Counted from the stretch's first letter, positions 18,371-28,357 are shown. The stretch: DNA of 64,000 nt from Caballeronia concitans (GCF_001544615.1 NZ_FCNV02000004.1:62001-126000), one strand, 5' to 3'. Numbers and translations are program-made. Notes: generated by a model not told the origin, from the sequence alone.

Positions 18371-19429
18371 TCAGACGGCCTTGCGCAGAAACCCCTGCGT
18401 GGCGCCCACGCGATTAGGCGCGAAACCGTTGGCGAGAAGCGTCTCTTCCACCGTGTCGTAGAAGACGCCGATCTTGCAGATATCGCGCGCCTCCTGCGCC
18501 GTCGCAACCTTGCGGCCGAACTCGCGTGACATGCGCACGAGTTGTTCGATCTGCTCGACGGTGCTCATGCGTGCCGTGCGCGACTGGTTCCAGATATTGT
18601 CTTCGATACCGCAGCGCACATGCAGTCCCGTCGCAATGCCGATCATATTGACGGGCAGTACGTTGCGCATCGAACTTTCCACCGTCAGCACCGCGCCGTC
18701 GGGCGTGGCGCGCAGGAAGTTGGACAGGTTGTAGATGTTCGGCGCATCCATGCCGCCGCCGATCGCCACCCAGTTCATGACCAGCGGCCCTTTGTAGATG
18801 CCGCGCCGGATCAGACGCTCCACCGACTCCAGGCTGTTGATGTTGTAGCACTGAAACGCACTCTGGATGCCCGCCGCGTTCAGGCGGCGGATATGCTCCT
18901 CGGCCCATCCCGGTTGCGCCGGCACGGTCATCTCCTTGTAGGCGTTGTACACGTCGGGGTCTGCCATCGAGGTGCCTTCGACATCGGCATCCTCCCAGTG
19001 TTCGACGACGTTCATCTGCGACGTGTTGATGGTCACCGTCACCTGATCGGGCTTGGGATCGAGTTCGGCCAGCATGTGGCGCGTGTCGTCGCTGAGCCAT
19101 TTGGCGGCGGCGCCTTCGGTCTCGGGGGCGAAGCTGATCGAGCCGCCCACCTGGATGATCATTTCGGGCACGGCATTGCGCACGCCGGCGATCAGCTCGT
19201 TGAACTTCGACAGCCGCTTGCTGCCCTTGCCGTCGAGTTCGCGCACATGCAGATGAAGCACGGTGGCGCCGGCGTTATAGCAGTCCACCGCCTTCTGAAT
19301 CTGCTGCTCCATCGTGACGGGGATATCTTCAGGAAAATCGGAGGGCACCCACGCGGGCGCATAGGGCGCGGCCGTGATGATCAGGGGTTGCTGATTTTCG
19401 GTGTAGAGCGAGCCGTCGAGAAAGTTCAT
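18371..19429 (-). CDS. beta-keto acid cleavage enzyme (BKACE, DUF849)
   Basis: This 352-residue enzyme belongs to the family that condenses a 3-ketoacid with acetyl-CoA and splits it into acetoacetate and a new acyl-CoA. The zinc site HxH is H59-L-H61 in VLHLHVRELDG. PLIITAAPYAPA at the start, SISFAPETEG, and TVESSMRNVLPVN and GLHVRCGIEDNIWNQS near the end are family motifs. The frame extends upstream, but the ATG at 19429 has GGAG and starts the conserved N-terminus. At 352 residues it is longer than typical BKACE enzymes near 275-310. The neighbouring ligase, dehydrogenase and thiolase make a shared pathway plausible. Substrates in this family include dehydrocarnitine and 3-keto-5-aminohexanoate. 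Confidence 0.9.
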   Translation of the reverse strand: MNFLDGSLYTENQQPLIITAAPYAPAWVPSDFPEDIPVTMEQQIQKAVDCYNAGATVLHLHVRELDGKGSKRLSKFNELIAGVRNAVPEMIIQVGGSISFAPETEGAAAKWLSDDTRHMLAELDPKPDQVTVTINTSQMNVVEHWEDADVEGTSMADPDVYNAYKEMTVPAQPGWAEEHIRRLNAAGIQSAFQCYNINSLESVERLIRRGIYKGPLVMNWVAIGGGMDAPNIYNLSNFLRATPDGAVLTVESSMRNVLPVNMIGIATGLHVRCGIEDNIWNQSRTARMSTVEQIEQLVRMSREFGRKVATAQEARDICKIGVFYDTVEETLLANGFAPNRVGATQGFLRKAV

Positions 19430-19789
19430 GACTTGGTCTCCAGAGAGAGTTGTGGAGAAGAGAACCGGGAGCATCCGGCGGGGAACACGTCGGCGACGAA
19501 GGACGCTCCCCGGCATGAACCCGTCTTGTCGCCTGCGCGTCAGGATGACGAGACGCACGGGATGCGACGATGCCGCGAAGATACGGCATCGCGGTCAAAG
19601 GCTTTGCGTATTCGATGCCATTCTTTTAGGATTGCGCGCCATCGAACGATGGCTACGGCCCCGGGTTTTCCCCGACGCCACGGATCGCGCGAGACTCCAA
19701 CGCGCGACCGCGGTGTGATATCTCTCGCGTTCTGACGCCCCTGCTATTTGCTTACTCGTTCAGCTTCGCTTCGACGTGAGAGGACCGCC

Positions 19790-20593
19790 GTGAATGCGTT
19801 CAGAACCGTCATCGCAACATGCCTGACGCTCGTCTTCGACAGCGCGTTCGCCAGTCCAATCGATATCTCGAACGCACTGCCCAACTTCTTCGGCGCGGGA
19901 ATCGGCTCGACAACCGAGTATGCAGGCGGCAAGGACCGCATCGTCGGCGTGCTTCCGGGCATGCGCTATGTGACCGGCGGCGGCCACCTTTTCGAGTGGT
20001 ACGGCACTTACGCGCAATACAACTTCGGCGGACTCACCGGCCTGCAATGGGGGCCGGCGCTGGCGCTTCGTCTGGGCCGCCGCAATGTCGACGATGCGGT
20101 CGTATCGCAAGTCCACGACGTGTCCACCACGCTCGAAGGCGGCGGGTTCGTCGGCTACGAATACAGCCATATCGGCGACGTGCCGTATCGGCTGCGAGGA
20201 GAAGTCACGGTCGTCACCAACGCGGGCGCGGTCTATACGGGCGCACGCGTGTCGCTGAACACGAGCGCGTGGTTCCCGCTGCATTCGCGTGTGTTTATCG
20301 GCGCGGGCGCAGGGGCGACATGGGTGAGCGGCGGCTTCAACGAAACGTACTACGGCGTGACGCCCGAGGGCGCGCAAAAGAGCGGCCTTCCCGCATTCAA
20401 TCCGGGCGGCGGCCTCAATCAGTTGACCGGCTGGGTTGCGGGCATCTACCGGCTGGCCCCGAAGTGGTATGTGGGTGCGATGATCTACTACCAGCGGCTG
20501 ATGGGCGACGCGGCGGCCAGTCCCATCGTGATGCAACGCGGCACGCGCAATCAATTGACCTACGGCGTGGGACTCGCCTACGCGTTCAAATGA
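19790..20593 (+). CDS. MipA/OmpV family outer-membrane protein
   Basis: This 267-residue outer-membrane beta-barrel protein has a signal peptide (FRTVIATCLTLVFDSAFA). Repeated amphipathic strands such as GPALALRLGRRNVDD, FVGYEYSHIGDVPYRLRGEV and YVGAMIYYQRLMGDA lead to a terminal GVGLAYAFK. The MipA family includes a scaffold between MltA and PBP1B, though many members are of unknown role. GTG at 19790 follows GAGAGGA at correct spacing and is preferred to an upstream TTG at 19748. It stands alone, with a divergent BKACE gene upstream. Confidence 0.82.
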   Translation: MNAFRTVIATCLTLVFDSAFASPIDISNALPNFFGAGIGSTTEYAGGKDRIVGVLPGMRYVTGGGHLFEWYGTYAQYNFGGLTGLQWGPALALRLGRRNVDDAVVSQVHDVSTTLEGGGFVGYEYSHIGDVPYRLRGEVTVVTNAGAVYTGARVSLNTSAWFPLHSRVFIGAGAGATWVSGGFNETYYGVTPEGAQKSGLPAFNPGGGLNQLTGWVAGIYRLAPKWYVGAMIYYQRLMGDAAASPIVMQRGTRNQLTYGVGLAYAFK

Positions 20594-20686
20594 GAAGCAC
20601 TCGTGCAATGGGCATTTCAGCCGATCACGCGAACTCGTAATATCAACTAAACTGCATGCGTTACGAATGTTTTCCCACTCCGCGCA

Positions 20687-21145
20687 ATGCGCGCCGTGTT
20701 TCATTCGATGATGCTTCGATTTCGAAAATATCGGGTTGCCGGCATGGCATGTCTTCTTGTCGCCAACCTCGCTTGCGCCGCTGAACAAGCCCGCTTCGTA
20801 TTGCCGGAAAGAAGCGGCTCGAGCCTTTTGTTTTTCTCGTACCCCGCCGCCCTCTCGCTCGGCAACGAGACGCCGCTGCGCCGCGTTCGTTCGCATCGGC
20901 CCTTCGATAACTTGACGCTCGATGCGAGCGCGAACCGCGTCGCACTCTTCGGGTCCGGCTTCGGCCCGAACGAATCGAAGTATCTGCCGACGCCCGCGCC
21001 CAGCGTCATTTCCAGCCGGAGCGCATCGCGCGATGGCTTCGCGAATCAGGACGACGACGAGTGGCACTTCTCCGCCAGTCCCCAACTCGGCGCGAATCAC
21101 GACCATGAAAAAAGCGTGACGTTCTCCGTGCGGCGCCCTTTCTAG
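20687..21145 (+). CDS. exported hypothetical protein
   Basis: This 152-residue protein starts with basic residues and a hydrophobic core (VAGMACLLVANLACA) ending at a likely signal peptidase site. The mature part of about 120 residues has no domain I recognise; it includes RSGSSLLFFSYPAALSLGNE and a C-terminal FSASPQLG and SVTFSVRRPF. The terminal aromatic and alternating pattern allow a small outer-membrane or periplasmic protein. The ATG at 20708 is an alternative start. It lies between mipA and glgP in the same direction. Confidence 0.65.
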   Translation: MRAVFHSMMLRFRKYRVAGMACLLVANLACAAEQARFVLPERSGSSLLFFSYPAALSLGNETPLRRVRSHRPFDNLTLDASANRVALFGSGFGPNESKYLPTPAPSVISSRSASRDGFANQDDDEWHFSASPQLGANHDHEKSVTFSVRRPF

Positions 21146-21243
21146 GCGTTCGCGCTGCCCGTTCGAACGTGGGTCCTGCTTGTATTCAGGCGCGTCTATC
21201 ATAAGCTTCCTCACTGTAAGCGTGCCACAGTGAGGAGAGCGCC

Positions 21244-23733
21244 ATGAGCGAAATCCCTGCACCGGAAGTCGCCGTCGATATTGATCCCGCCGCGAAAGAA
21301 CAGGCATTCGCACACGACGTCGAACGCAATCTCATCTGCCGTCAGGCGCGTTATCCGGACATCGCCACGCAGCACGACTGGTTCATGGCGCTCGCCTACA
21401 CCGTGCGCGATCGCATGCTCGCGAACTGGGCCGGATCGATGCAAACCTACTCCGCCCGCGACATCAAGGTAGCGTGTTATTTGTCTGCGGAATTTCTGAT
21501 CGGCCCGCAACTCGGCAATAGCTTGCTCAACCTCGGACTGGAATCCGAAGCGCGCGAGGCCATGCGCTCGCTCGGTCAGAATCTCGACGAACTGCTCGCC
21601 GTCGAAGAAGAGCCCGGTCTCGGCAATGGCGGGCTCGGACGTCTCGCGGCCTGTTATCTGGATTCGCTCGCGACCCTGCAAATTCCGGCTATCGGCTATG
21701 GCATCCGTTATGAGTTCGGCATCTTCGATCAGGCGTTGCGCGACGGCTGGCAAGTGGAAGTCACCGATAAGTGGCTACAGAAAGGCAATCCGTGGGAGAT
21801 CGTGCGTCCCGATGTCAGTTATTACGTCAGCTTCGGCGGACACACGCAATGCACGACCGATGAAGCGGGCAGGCTGCGCGTGCAATGGCATCACACGGGC
21901 CAGGTTAAAGGCGTGGCCTGCGATATGCCGATGCAGGGTTACCGCGTGAATACGTGCAACGTGCTTCGCCTGTGGAAGAGCGAAGCCGTCGAGTCGTTCG
22001 ATTTTCAGGACTTCAACGCCGGCAAATATTATGAGGCGGTGGAAATGAAAGTCGTCTCGGAGACGCTTTCGAAAGTGCTGTATCCGAACGACGAGCCGGA
22101 TGCCGGCAAGCGGCTGCGCCTCGCGCAACAGTATTTCTTCGTCTCGTGCTCGCTTCAGGACATGCTGCGTTTGAGCGACGCGAAGGGCCTGCCGGTCGAA
22201 CGTTTCGCGGATCTCTTTGCCGCGCAACTGAACGATACGCATCCGTCGATCGCGGTCGCGGAACTCATGCGCCTGTTGCTGGACGAACGCGGTCTTTCAT
22301 GGGACGTGGCATGGAATATCACGCAACGCGCGCTGGCTTATACGAATCACACGCTGCTGCCCGAAGCGCTCGAAACGTGGGGCTTGCCGCTGTTTCAGAG
22401 CTTGCTGCCGCGTCCGCTCGAAATCATCTATGAAATCAACCGGCGTTTTCTCGACGATGTCCGGCGCATTTATCCCGGTGACGACGCGCGCGTCATGCGC
22501 ATGTCGTTCATCGACGAAGCCGGCGACAGAAAAGTGCGCATGGCGCATCTCGCGACTGTCGGCAGTCATGCGGTCAACGGTGTAGCCGCGTTGCATTCCG
22601 ACTTGCTCCGTCAAACCGTCTTGCGCGATTTCGCCGAGATGTTTCCGGAGCGCTTCCTGAACGTGACGAACGGCGTCACCCCGCGCCGCTTTCTGATGCT
22701 GAGCAACCCCGCGCTCGCGCGCCTGCTCGACGATACATTGGGCACCGACTGGCGTCACGATCTTGCGCGCCTCGACGCACTCGCCGCTCACGCCGACTCG
22801 CCTGCATTGCACGATGCATGGCGCAAGGTCCGCCACGACAACAAGGCGGCGCTCGCGGTGCGCATCCACGCGACGACGGGCATCGAAGTGAATCCGGGCG
22901 CGCTCTTCGACATTCAGGTCAAGCGCATTCACGAATACAAGCGCCAGCATTTGAACGCGCTTTACATCATCAGCCTGTGGCGGCGGCTCAGCCGCAATCC
23001 CGATCTCGATCTCCCGTCGCGCTGCTTTATCTTCGGCGGCAAGGCCGCGCCGGGCTATGCAATGGCGAAGCTCATCATTCGCCTGATCACGGGCATTGCG
23101 GAAACAGTGAACGATGATCCCGCTATCGGCGGGCGCATCAAGGTCGTGTTTTATCCGGACTTCAATGTAAAGAACGGCCACGCGATCTATCCGGCGGCCG
23201 ATCTCTCGGAGCAGATTTCCACGGCGGGAAAGGAAGCATCCGGCACGGGGAACATGAAGTTCATGATCAACGGCGCGCTGACCATCGGCACGCTGGACGG
23301 CGCCAACGTGGAGATACGCGAGGAAGCCGGCGCAGAGAACTTCTTCCTCTTCGGTCTCACTGCCGCGCAAGTGGATGAACTGAAGCGCTCCGATTATCGT
23401 CCGGCGGATTACGTGCGCAACGACGACACCCTTCGCGATGCACTCGATCAGATTGCCGAAGGACGCTTCTCGCGCGGCGACCGGGACATGTTCCGCCCGC
23501 TGCTCGACAATCTCATGCAGTCGGACCCGTTTCTCGTGCTGGCCGATTTCGCGGACTACGTGCGCTGTCAGGAGCGCGTGAACGAAGCGTGGCGCGATAA
23601 AGAGCAATGGACGCGCATGTCGATCATGAACACGGCGCGCTCGGGCAAGTTCTCGTCGGATCGCGCTATCGCGGAATACGCCGAGCGGATCTGGGCGACG
23701 CGGCCGGTCAGGATCGACCATGCGCGATCCTGA
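21244..23733 (+). CDS. glgP: glycogen phosphorylase
   Basis: This 829-residue PLP enzyme releases glucose 1-phosphate from glycogen or maltodextrin. The pyridoxal lysine is K672 in GTGNMKFMINGA, and EEPGLGNGGLGRLAACYLDS, QLNDTHPSIAVAELMR and VKRIHEYKRQHLN are diagnostic. The length is normal for bacterial GlgP. ATG 21244 has GAGGAGA in front. The stop codon lies 14 bases inside the next gene, so glgP and glgX are translationally coupled and the phosphorylase and debranching activities are made together. No glgA, glgB or glgC is in the window. Confidence 0.96.
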   Translation: MSEIPAPEVAVDIDPAAKEQAFAHDVERNLICRQARYPDIATQHDWFMALAYTVRDRMLANWAGSMQTYSARDIKVACYLSAEFLIGPQLGNSLLNLGLESEAREAMRSLGQNLDELLAVEEEPGLGNGGLGRLAACYLDSLATLQIPAIGYGIRYEFGIFDQALRDGWQVEVTDKWLQKGNPWEIVRPDVSYYVSFGGHTQCTTDEAGRLRVQWHHTGQVKGVACDMPMQGYRVNTCNVLRLWKSEAVESFDFQDFNAGKYYEAVEMKVVSETLSKVLYPNDEPDAGKRLRLAQQYFFVSCSLQDMLRLSDAKGLPVERFADLFAAQLNDTHPSIAVAELMRLLLDERGLSWDVAWNITQRALAYTNHTLLPEALETWGLPLFQSLLPRPLEIIYEINRRFLDDVRRIYPGDDARVMRMSFIDEAGDRKVRMAHLATVGSHAVNGVAALHSDLLRQTVLRDFAEMFPERFLNVTNGVTPRRFLMLSNPALARLLDDTLGTDWRHDLARLDALAAHADSPALHDAWRKVRHDNKAALAVRIHATTGIEVNPGALFDIQVKRIHEYKRQHLNALYIISLWRRLSRNPDLDLPSRCFIFGGKAAPGYAMAKLIIRLITGIAETVNDDPAIGGRIKVVFYPDFNVKNGHAIYPAADLSEQISTAGKEASGTGNMKFMINGALTIGTLDGANVEIREEAGAENFFLFGLTAAQVDELKRSDYRPADYVRNDDTLRDALDQIAEGRFSRGDRDMFRPLLDNLMQSDPFLVLADFADYVRCQERVNEAWRDKEQWTRMSIMNTARSGKFSSDRAIAEYAERIWATRPVRIDHARS

Positions 23734-25843
23734 CGCGCAGGCGCAACCTTCGCAACCGCGACCGCATCATCTTCCGTATGCGACGCGGCCCGGATCGCGT
23801 TTTCCGCCGGGCGCGTCGGTGCAAGCGGACGGCGTGAATTTCTGCGTGTTTTGCCGTCACGCGACGCACGTCGAACTGCTGCTGTACGACTCCGATGAAA
23901 GCGTGCAGCCGCTTCAGGTCGTGGCGCTCGATCGCGAAGAGAACCGCACGTTCTACTTCTGGCATGTGTTCGTCGTAGGGCTCGTGGCGGGATGCCGGTA
24001 TACATGGCGCGTCTCAGGTCCGCACGGCGTGCCGCAAATGAGCGACGAAGCCGTGAGCCGCAAGGAACTGCTCGACTCGTACGCGCGCGCCGTGAGCGAC
24101 CGCCTCTACGACCGCATGCAGGCGAGTCTCGCGGATGCCCCCGGCAACCCGTCTCTCCGCGCGATCGTGACGGAGCCGCTTGGCGCATCCGACGATCATG
24201 CAGACGTCCGCACGCTCGATGACGCCATCGTCTACGAACTGCATGTCGGCGGCTTCACGCGCGATGCGTCGAGCGGCGTGCGACATCCCGGCACGTTCGC
24301 CGGTCTGATCGAGAAGATTCCGTATCTCGTGGAACTGGGCGTGACGCATGTCGAACTGCTGCCCGTCATGGCCTTCGATGAAGCCGATCTGCCCGCGAGC
24401 GCCGCCGCGCGCGGCCTGCGCAATTACTGGGGTTACAGCACGCACAGCTTTTTCAGTCCGCATCCGCGTTATTGCGTGGAGCCTGCGCGCGCGCCGCAAG
24501 AATTCCGCGCATGCGTGGACGCGCTGCATGCCGCCGGCATCCTCGTGCTGCTCGACGTCGTGTTCAATCACACGTCCGAGGCCGGCATGAACGGCCCGGT
24601 GATCCACTTCAAGGCGTTCGCGAACGAGATCTTTTATCTGCTCGATCCCGCCGATGCGCGGCGTTATCGCGATTACACCGGCTGCGGCAATACCGTGAAC
24701 TGCAATCATCCGCTGGTCTCGGCGTTCATCCTGCGCGCGCTCGAATACTGGGTGCGCGACATCGGCGTGGACGGATTCCGCTTCGATCTCGCCAGCGTGT
24801 TCGCGCGCGGCGGACAGGGCGAACTCATGGCGACGCCGCCCCTGCCCTGGGCGATGGAAGCATCGCCCGTACTCGCACGCGTGCCGCTGATCGCGGAAGC
24901 GTGGGACGCGGCGGGGCTGTATCACGTCGGTGCATTTCCCGGCATGGCGTGGGCCGAGTGGAACGGACGATATCGCGACGTGATCCGCCGTTTCGTGCGC
25001 GGCGAGCCGGGACTCATCGGCCAGGTCTGCACCTGCATGGCGGGCAGCGCCGACCTCTTTCAGGACGATGGCAGACTGCCCGCGAACAGCATCAATTTCG
25101 TGACCTGCCATGACGGCTTCACGCTGTTCGATCTCGTCAGTCACGACACGAAGCACAACGAAGCCAACGGTGAGGGCAATCGCGACGGCAGCAATGACAA
25201 TCTCTCGTGGAACGGCGGCGTCGAAGGCGAAACGTCGGACCCGGCCATCGTCGCGCTGCGGCTGAAACAGGCTCGCAACTTCATGGCAATCCTGCTGCTC
25301 AGCCAGGGCGTGCCGATGCTGCTCGCGGGCGATGAAATCCTGCGCACGCAGCGCGGCAACAACAACGCCTTTTGTCAGGATAACGAATGTTCATGGATGA
25401 ACTGGCGTCTCGCGGACGATGCGCGCGCCATGCTGCATTTCGTGCGCGATCTGATTGCATTGCGCAAGCGTCATGCGTGCCTGCGCCGCCGCCGCTTTCT
25501 CACCGGACGCCCCGAAAACGGGCATATGCAGCCGGACGTCGCATGGCACGGCGAGCGTCTGAACGAGCCCGCGTGGAACGATCCCGGCGCGCGCTTCGTC
25601 GCGTTCACGCTCGCAGGACATGCGCGCGGCGATGCGATGCTGCACATCCTGCTCAACATGAACGACGATTCCCGCGACGCTGCGATTCCCTTATTCGACG
25701 CTGACGCCACGCACAACGCATGGCGTCGCGTGGTCGATACATCGTCGGGATTCGCGCGTGCTCCGGACACGGCCGAACGCGAGCGCGAGCGGTGCCGGAT
25801 CGACGCGCGCAGTATCGTCGTGCTCGAATCGTGTCGATCGTGA
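23720..25843 (+). CDS. glgX: glycogen debranching enzyme
   Basis: This 707-residue GH13 isoamylase-type enzyme hydrolyses alpha-1,6 branches left by the phosphorylase. It has an N-terminal CBM48 (about 20-125). The GH13 catalytic residues are nucleophile D356 in DGFRFDLASV, acid/base E393 in LIAEAWDAAG and D465 in TCHDGFTLFDLV. VVFNHTSEAG and the RNNYWGYS-like RNYWGYSTHSFFSPHPRY are also typical. It overlaps glgP by 14 bases and is followed after 25 bases by a mechanosensitive channel gene. Confidence 0.95.
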   Translation: MRDPDAQAQPSQPRPHHLPYATRPGSRFPPGASVQADGVNFCVFCRHATHVELLLYDSDESVQPLQVVALDREENRTFYFWHVFVVGLVAGCRYTWRVSGPHGVPQMSDEAVSRKELLDSYARAVSDRLYDRMQASLADAPGNPSLRAIVTEPLGASDDHADVRTLDDAIVYELHVGGFTRDASSGVRHPGTFAGLIEKIPYLVELGVTHVELLPVMAFDEADLPASAAARGLRNYWGYSTHSFFSPHPRYCVEPARAPQEFRACVDALHAAGILVLLDVVFNHTSEAGMNGPVIHFKAFANEIFYLLDPADARRYRDYTGCGNTVNCNHPLVSAFILRALEYWVRDIGVDGFRFDLASVFARGGQGELMATPPLPWAMEASPVLARVPLIAEAWDAAGLYHVGAFPGMAWAEWNGRYRDVIRRFVRGEPGLIGQVCTCMAGSADLFQDDGRLPANSINFVTCHDGFTLFDLVSHDTKHNEANGEGNRDGSNDNLSWNGGVEGETSDPAIVALRLKQARNFMAILLLSQGVPMLLAGDEILRTQRGNNNAFCQDNECSWMNWRLADDARAMLHFVRDLIALRKRHACLRRRRFLTGRPENGHMQPDVAWHGERLNEPAWNDPGARFVAFTLAGHARGDAMLHILLNMNDDSRDAAIPLFDADATHNAWRRVVDTSSGFARAPDTAERERERCRIDARSIVVLESCRS

Positions 25844-25868
25844 TGATAGTGGTAATGGAGGGTTCTCC

Positions 25869-28154
25869 ATGTGCGCATTCGCGCGGCGCATCGAAGCGGG
25901 CTGTTTCAGATGGATCGTCGCACTGACGCTCATCGCCGGATGCGCGCCGTTCACGCGCGGCGCACTGGCCGCGCCGCTGCCCGCGACGATGCAAGGCATC
26001 GTGTCGCTCACGGGCGCGTCGGGCACGGACGCGGCGTCCGCATCCGCGCCGGTGAACCAGGCGGAAATGGTGCGGTCGCTGAACAGTCTGATTAGCACGC
26101 TCGACAACGATGCATCGCGCAGCGCGTTCGTCGCGCAATTGAAGGCGCTTCGCGATGCCGCCGGGAAATCGCCGCCCGCCGCGCCCGCGCCGGCCAAGGG
26201 CGATTTGCTCGGCGCAATCGCGTCGGGCATTGCATCGGTGGAAACGAATCTGAATTCGGGGCTCTCGCCGATGCGCCTCTGGGAAGCGCGTCTGAGCGCC
26301 GCGTTCGGCGAATTGCGCGCCATCGCCACGGGCGCGAACGGCGTGTCGCCCGGACGGCTCCTGACCGGCATGGGCGCGACGCTGGCGGGCTGGCTGCTAT
26401 GCGCGTTCGTGCTGGTCCACGTCAATCGCCGCCTGTTCGGCGATATCCCGGACATCGCGGCATCGCCGAATCCGGCTTCGGTGCAACTGCTCGCGTTTCT
26501 GTTGCGCCGGTCGGGACCGTGGATCGTCGCGTTCGTCGTCGTGGTGCTGTTCGTGCGCGCCATGCCGGATGCGCCCGGCCGCACGCTCGGGCTCGTCATC
26601 GCCTACGCGATTCTCGCCGGCTCCGTCTTTTCGACGCTTTGCGTGATCGTGTTCACGGTGTTCAGCACGGCGCACCGGCGCGTCGCCGTCCGGCAATTGC
26701 TGGCCCGCACGCTTTGGCTGCTCTTCGCCATCGGCGCATGCGGCGCGCTCGGCGACGCAGCCGCCAACGCCGACGTCGCGCGTCAGTTCGGGCCGAATCT
26801 CGCGGGGCTGGTATCGACCGCGGCCAATCTGGTCACGGCGCTGCTGTGCGGCTATTTCTCGGTGGCGCATCGCAGGCAGATCACGCATCTGATCCGCAAT
26901 CGCCCGTTCGCAAGCCGGCGCGATCACCGCTTCGCCACGGAAGCGCTCGATATCCTCGCCTCGCTCTGGCATATCCCGATTCTCCTGATCGCCGCCGCCT
27001 CCGTGGTGGCGATTCTCGACGGGCGCGGCACGGAAGGCACGGTGCTGAGGCCCTCGCTGCTCAGCGCGGCGCTGCTCGTGCTGACGCTGTTTGCATCCGC
27101 ATTGCTGATGCACCTCGCGCGCCGCCGCGATACCCGCGCGCAACGGCGCGCACCTCATCTGATGCGGCTCGGGCGTTTCGTCTGCACGCTGCTCGTCTTG
27201 CTGCTCTGGCTCGCGTATGCGCGATTCGAACTGGAAGTGTGGAGCGGGCCGCTGGCGCGGCTCATCAGGCACAGCACCCTCACGCCCGCCTTCAGGCAAG
27301 GCCTGATTGCGGTGACGGCGACGGTGTTCGGCGCGTGGTTCATCTGGATCGTCATCGATACCGTGATTCTCGAAGCGCTCGGCCCGAACAGTTCGCGCAA
27401 CAAGGCGCTCAGTCCCGGCGTGCGCGCCCGCACGATGCTGCCGCTCGTGCGCAACGGCATCTTCATGACGGTCGCGAGCCTCGCGGCCATCGTCGCGGCG
27501 GCGAGTCTCGGCATCAACCTGACGCCGCTGCTGGCGGGCGCGGGCGTGATCGGCCTCGCGGTCGGTTTCGGCGCGAAATCGCTGGTGACGGATCTGATCA
27601 CGGGGCTCTTCATCATCGTCGAGGAAACGATTTCGGTCGGCGACTGGATCGATATCGACGGCGGCCACGCGGGCACCGTGATGGACCTGACCATCCGAAC
27701 GGTGCGCCTGCGCGACGGGCAAGGCGCGGTGCACACCATTCCGTTTTCGCAGATCAGGATCGTCAAGAACCTGTCGCGCGATTTCGCTTACGCGCTGTTC
27801 GAAATCCGCGTGCCGTTCGATGCGGATCTGGACGCCATCACGCGGATGATCGTCGATACGGGCGCGCAACTGGCGGCGGATTTCCGCTTTCGCCACGATA
27901 TTCTCGGGCCGGTCGAAGTGCTGGGGCTCGAGCGTTTCGAGACCAACTGCATCGTCGTGAAAGGGCAAATCAAGACGCGGCCGCTGAAGCAATGGGCGAT
28001 TGCGCGTGCGCTCAACGCGCGGCTCAAACTCAGCATGGAGGAAGCGGGTCTCGAACTGCGGCTGCCGCAGATGCACGTCTATTCGATGCCGCCGCGTGAT
28101 GCCGAGAGCGGGCAGCAAGAACAAGAGCGCGTGGCGAATGCCGAACGGACGTAA
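25869..28154 (+). CDS. MscS-family mechanosensitive channel, YbiO-like
   Basis: This 761-residue inner-membrane protein has a signal peptide (FRWIVALTLIAGCAPF). A periplasmic N-terminal region of about 170 residues, several membrane spans and the MscS core follow. The core shows the pore helix AGVIGLAVGFGAKSLVTDL, then FIIVEETISVGDWIDID and VHTIPFSQIRIVKN of the beta domain. E. coli YbiO has the same size and layout. The ATG at 25869 follows GGAGG; the open frame extends upstream without signal. It lies 25 bases after glgX, so it is probably in the glycogen-breakdown operon, which is an uncommon partnership. Confidence 0.9.
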   Translation: MCAFARRIEAGCFRWIVALTLIAGCAPFTRGALAAPLPATMQGIVSLTGASGTDAASASAPVNQAEMVRSLNSLISTLDNDASRSAFVAQLKALRDAAGKSPPAAPAPAKGDLLGAIASGIASVETNLNSGLSPMRLWEARLSAAFGELRAIATGANGVSPGRLLTGMGATLAGWLLCAFVLVHVNRRLFGDIPDIAASPNPASVQLLAFLLRRSGPWIVAFVVVVLFVRAMPDAPGRTLGLVIAYAILAGSVFSTLCVIVFTVFSTAHRRVAVRQLLARTLWLLFAIGACGALGDAAANADVARQFGPNLAGLVSTAANLVTALLCGYFSVAHRRQITHLIRNRPFASRRDHRFATEALDILASLWHIPILLIAAASVVAILDGRGTEGTVLRPSLLSAALLVLTLFASALLMHLARRRDTRAQRRAPHLMRLGRFVCTLLVLLLWLAYARFELEVWSGPLARLIRHSTLTPAFRQGLIAVTATVFGAWFIWIVIDTVILEALGPNSSRNKALSPGVRARTMLPLVRNGIFMTVASLAAIVAAASLGINLTPLLAGAGVIGLAVGFGAKSLVTDLITGLFIIVEETISVGDWIDIDGGHAGTVMDLTIRTVRLRDGQGAVHTIPFSQIRIVKNLSRDFAYALFEIRVPFDADLDAITRMIVDTGAQLAADFRFRHDILGPVEVLGLERFETNCIVVKGQIKTRPLKQWAIARALNARLKLSMEEAGLELRLPQMHVYSMPPRDAESGQQEQERVANAERT

Positions 28155-28177
28155 AGCGCGGCGCTGCTACTGTCGGT

Positions 28178-28357
28178 TCACGCCTCCTCGCGCGCGATGA
28201 GCGCCTGCGTCCACGCGGGCAACGCGCTGCCCGGCATGGCTTCCGGAAACAGAAAGCCCTTCGATTCATCGCATCCGATGCCGCGCAACGTATCCGCCTG
28301 ATGCGCGCTCTCGACACCCTCCGCGACCACGCGCAGCTTCAGTTCGGAGCGCGCGAT
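28178..28357 (-). pseudogene. C-terminal remnant of an EAL-domain phosphodiesterase
   Basis: The minus strand encodes LKLRVVAEGVESAHQADTL, then GIGCDESKGFLFPEAMPG and a tail ending WTQALIAREEA before a TGA at 28178-28180. VVAEGVE and the GCDxxQGFLF block are the last conserved motifs of EAL c-di-GMP phosphodiesterases. A stop codon lies two codons upstream of the similarity, so only about 60 residues survive. The rest of the gene has been replaced by the DNA carrying the D-amino-acid dehydrogenase. Confidence 0.8.

Noticed and set aside
19760-21313. 517-codon minus-strand open frame
   Set aside because: It is antisense to mipA and the following exported protein, both of which have signal peptides and sensible composition; the long frame reflects codon bias.
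26397-28124. 575-codon minus-strand and 566-codon plus-strand frames inside the MscS gene
   Set aside because: Both are shadows of the MscS gene, whose own frame has signal peptide, spans and pore motif.
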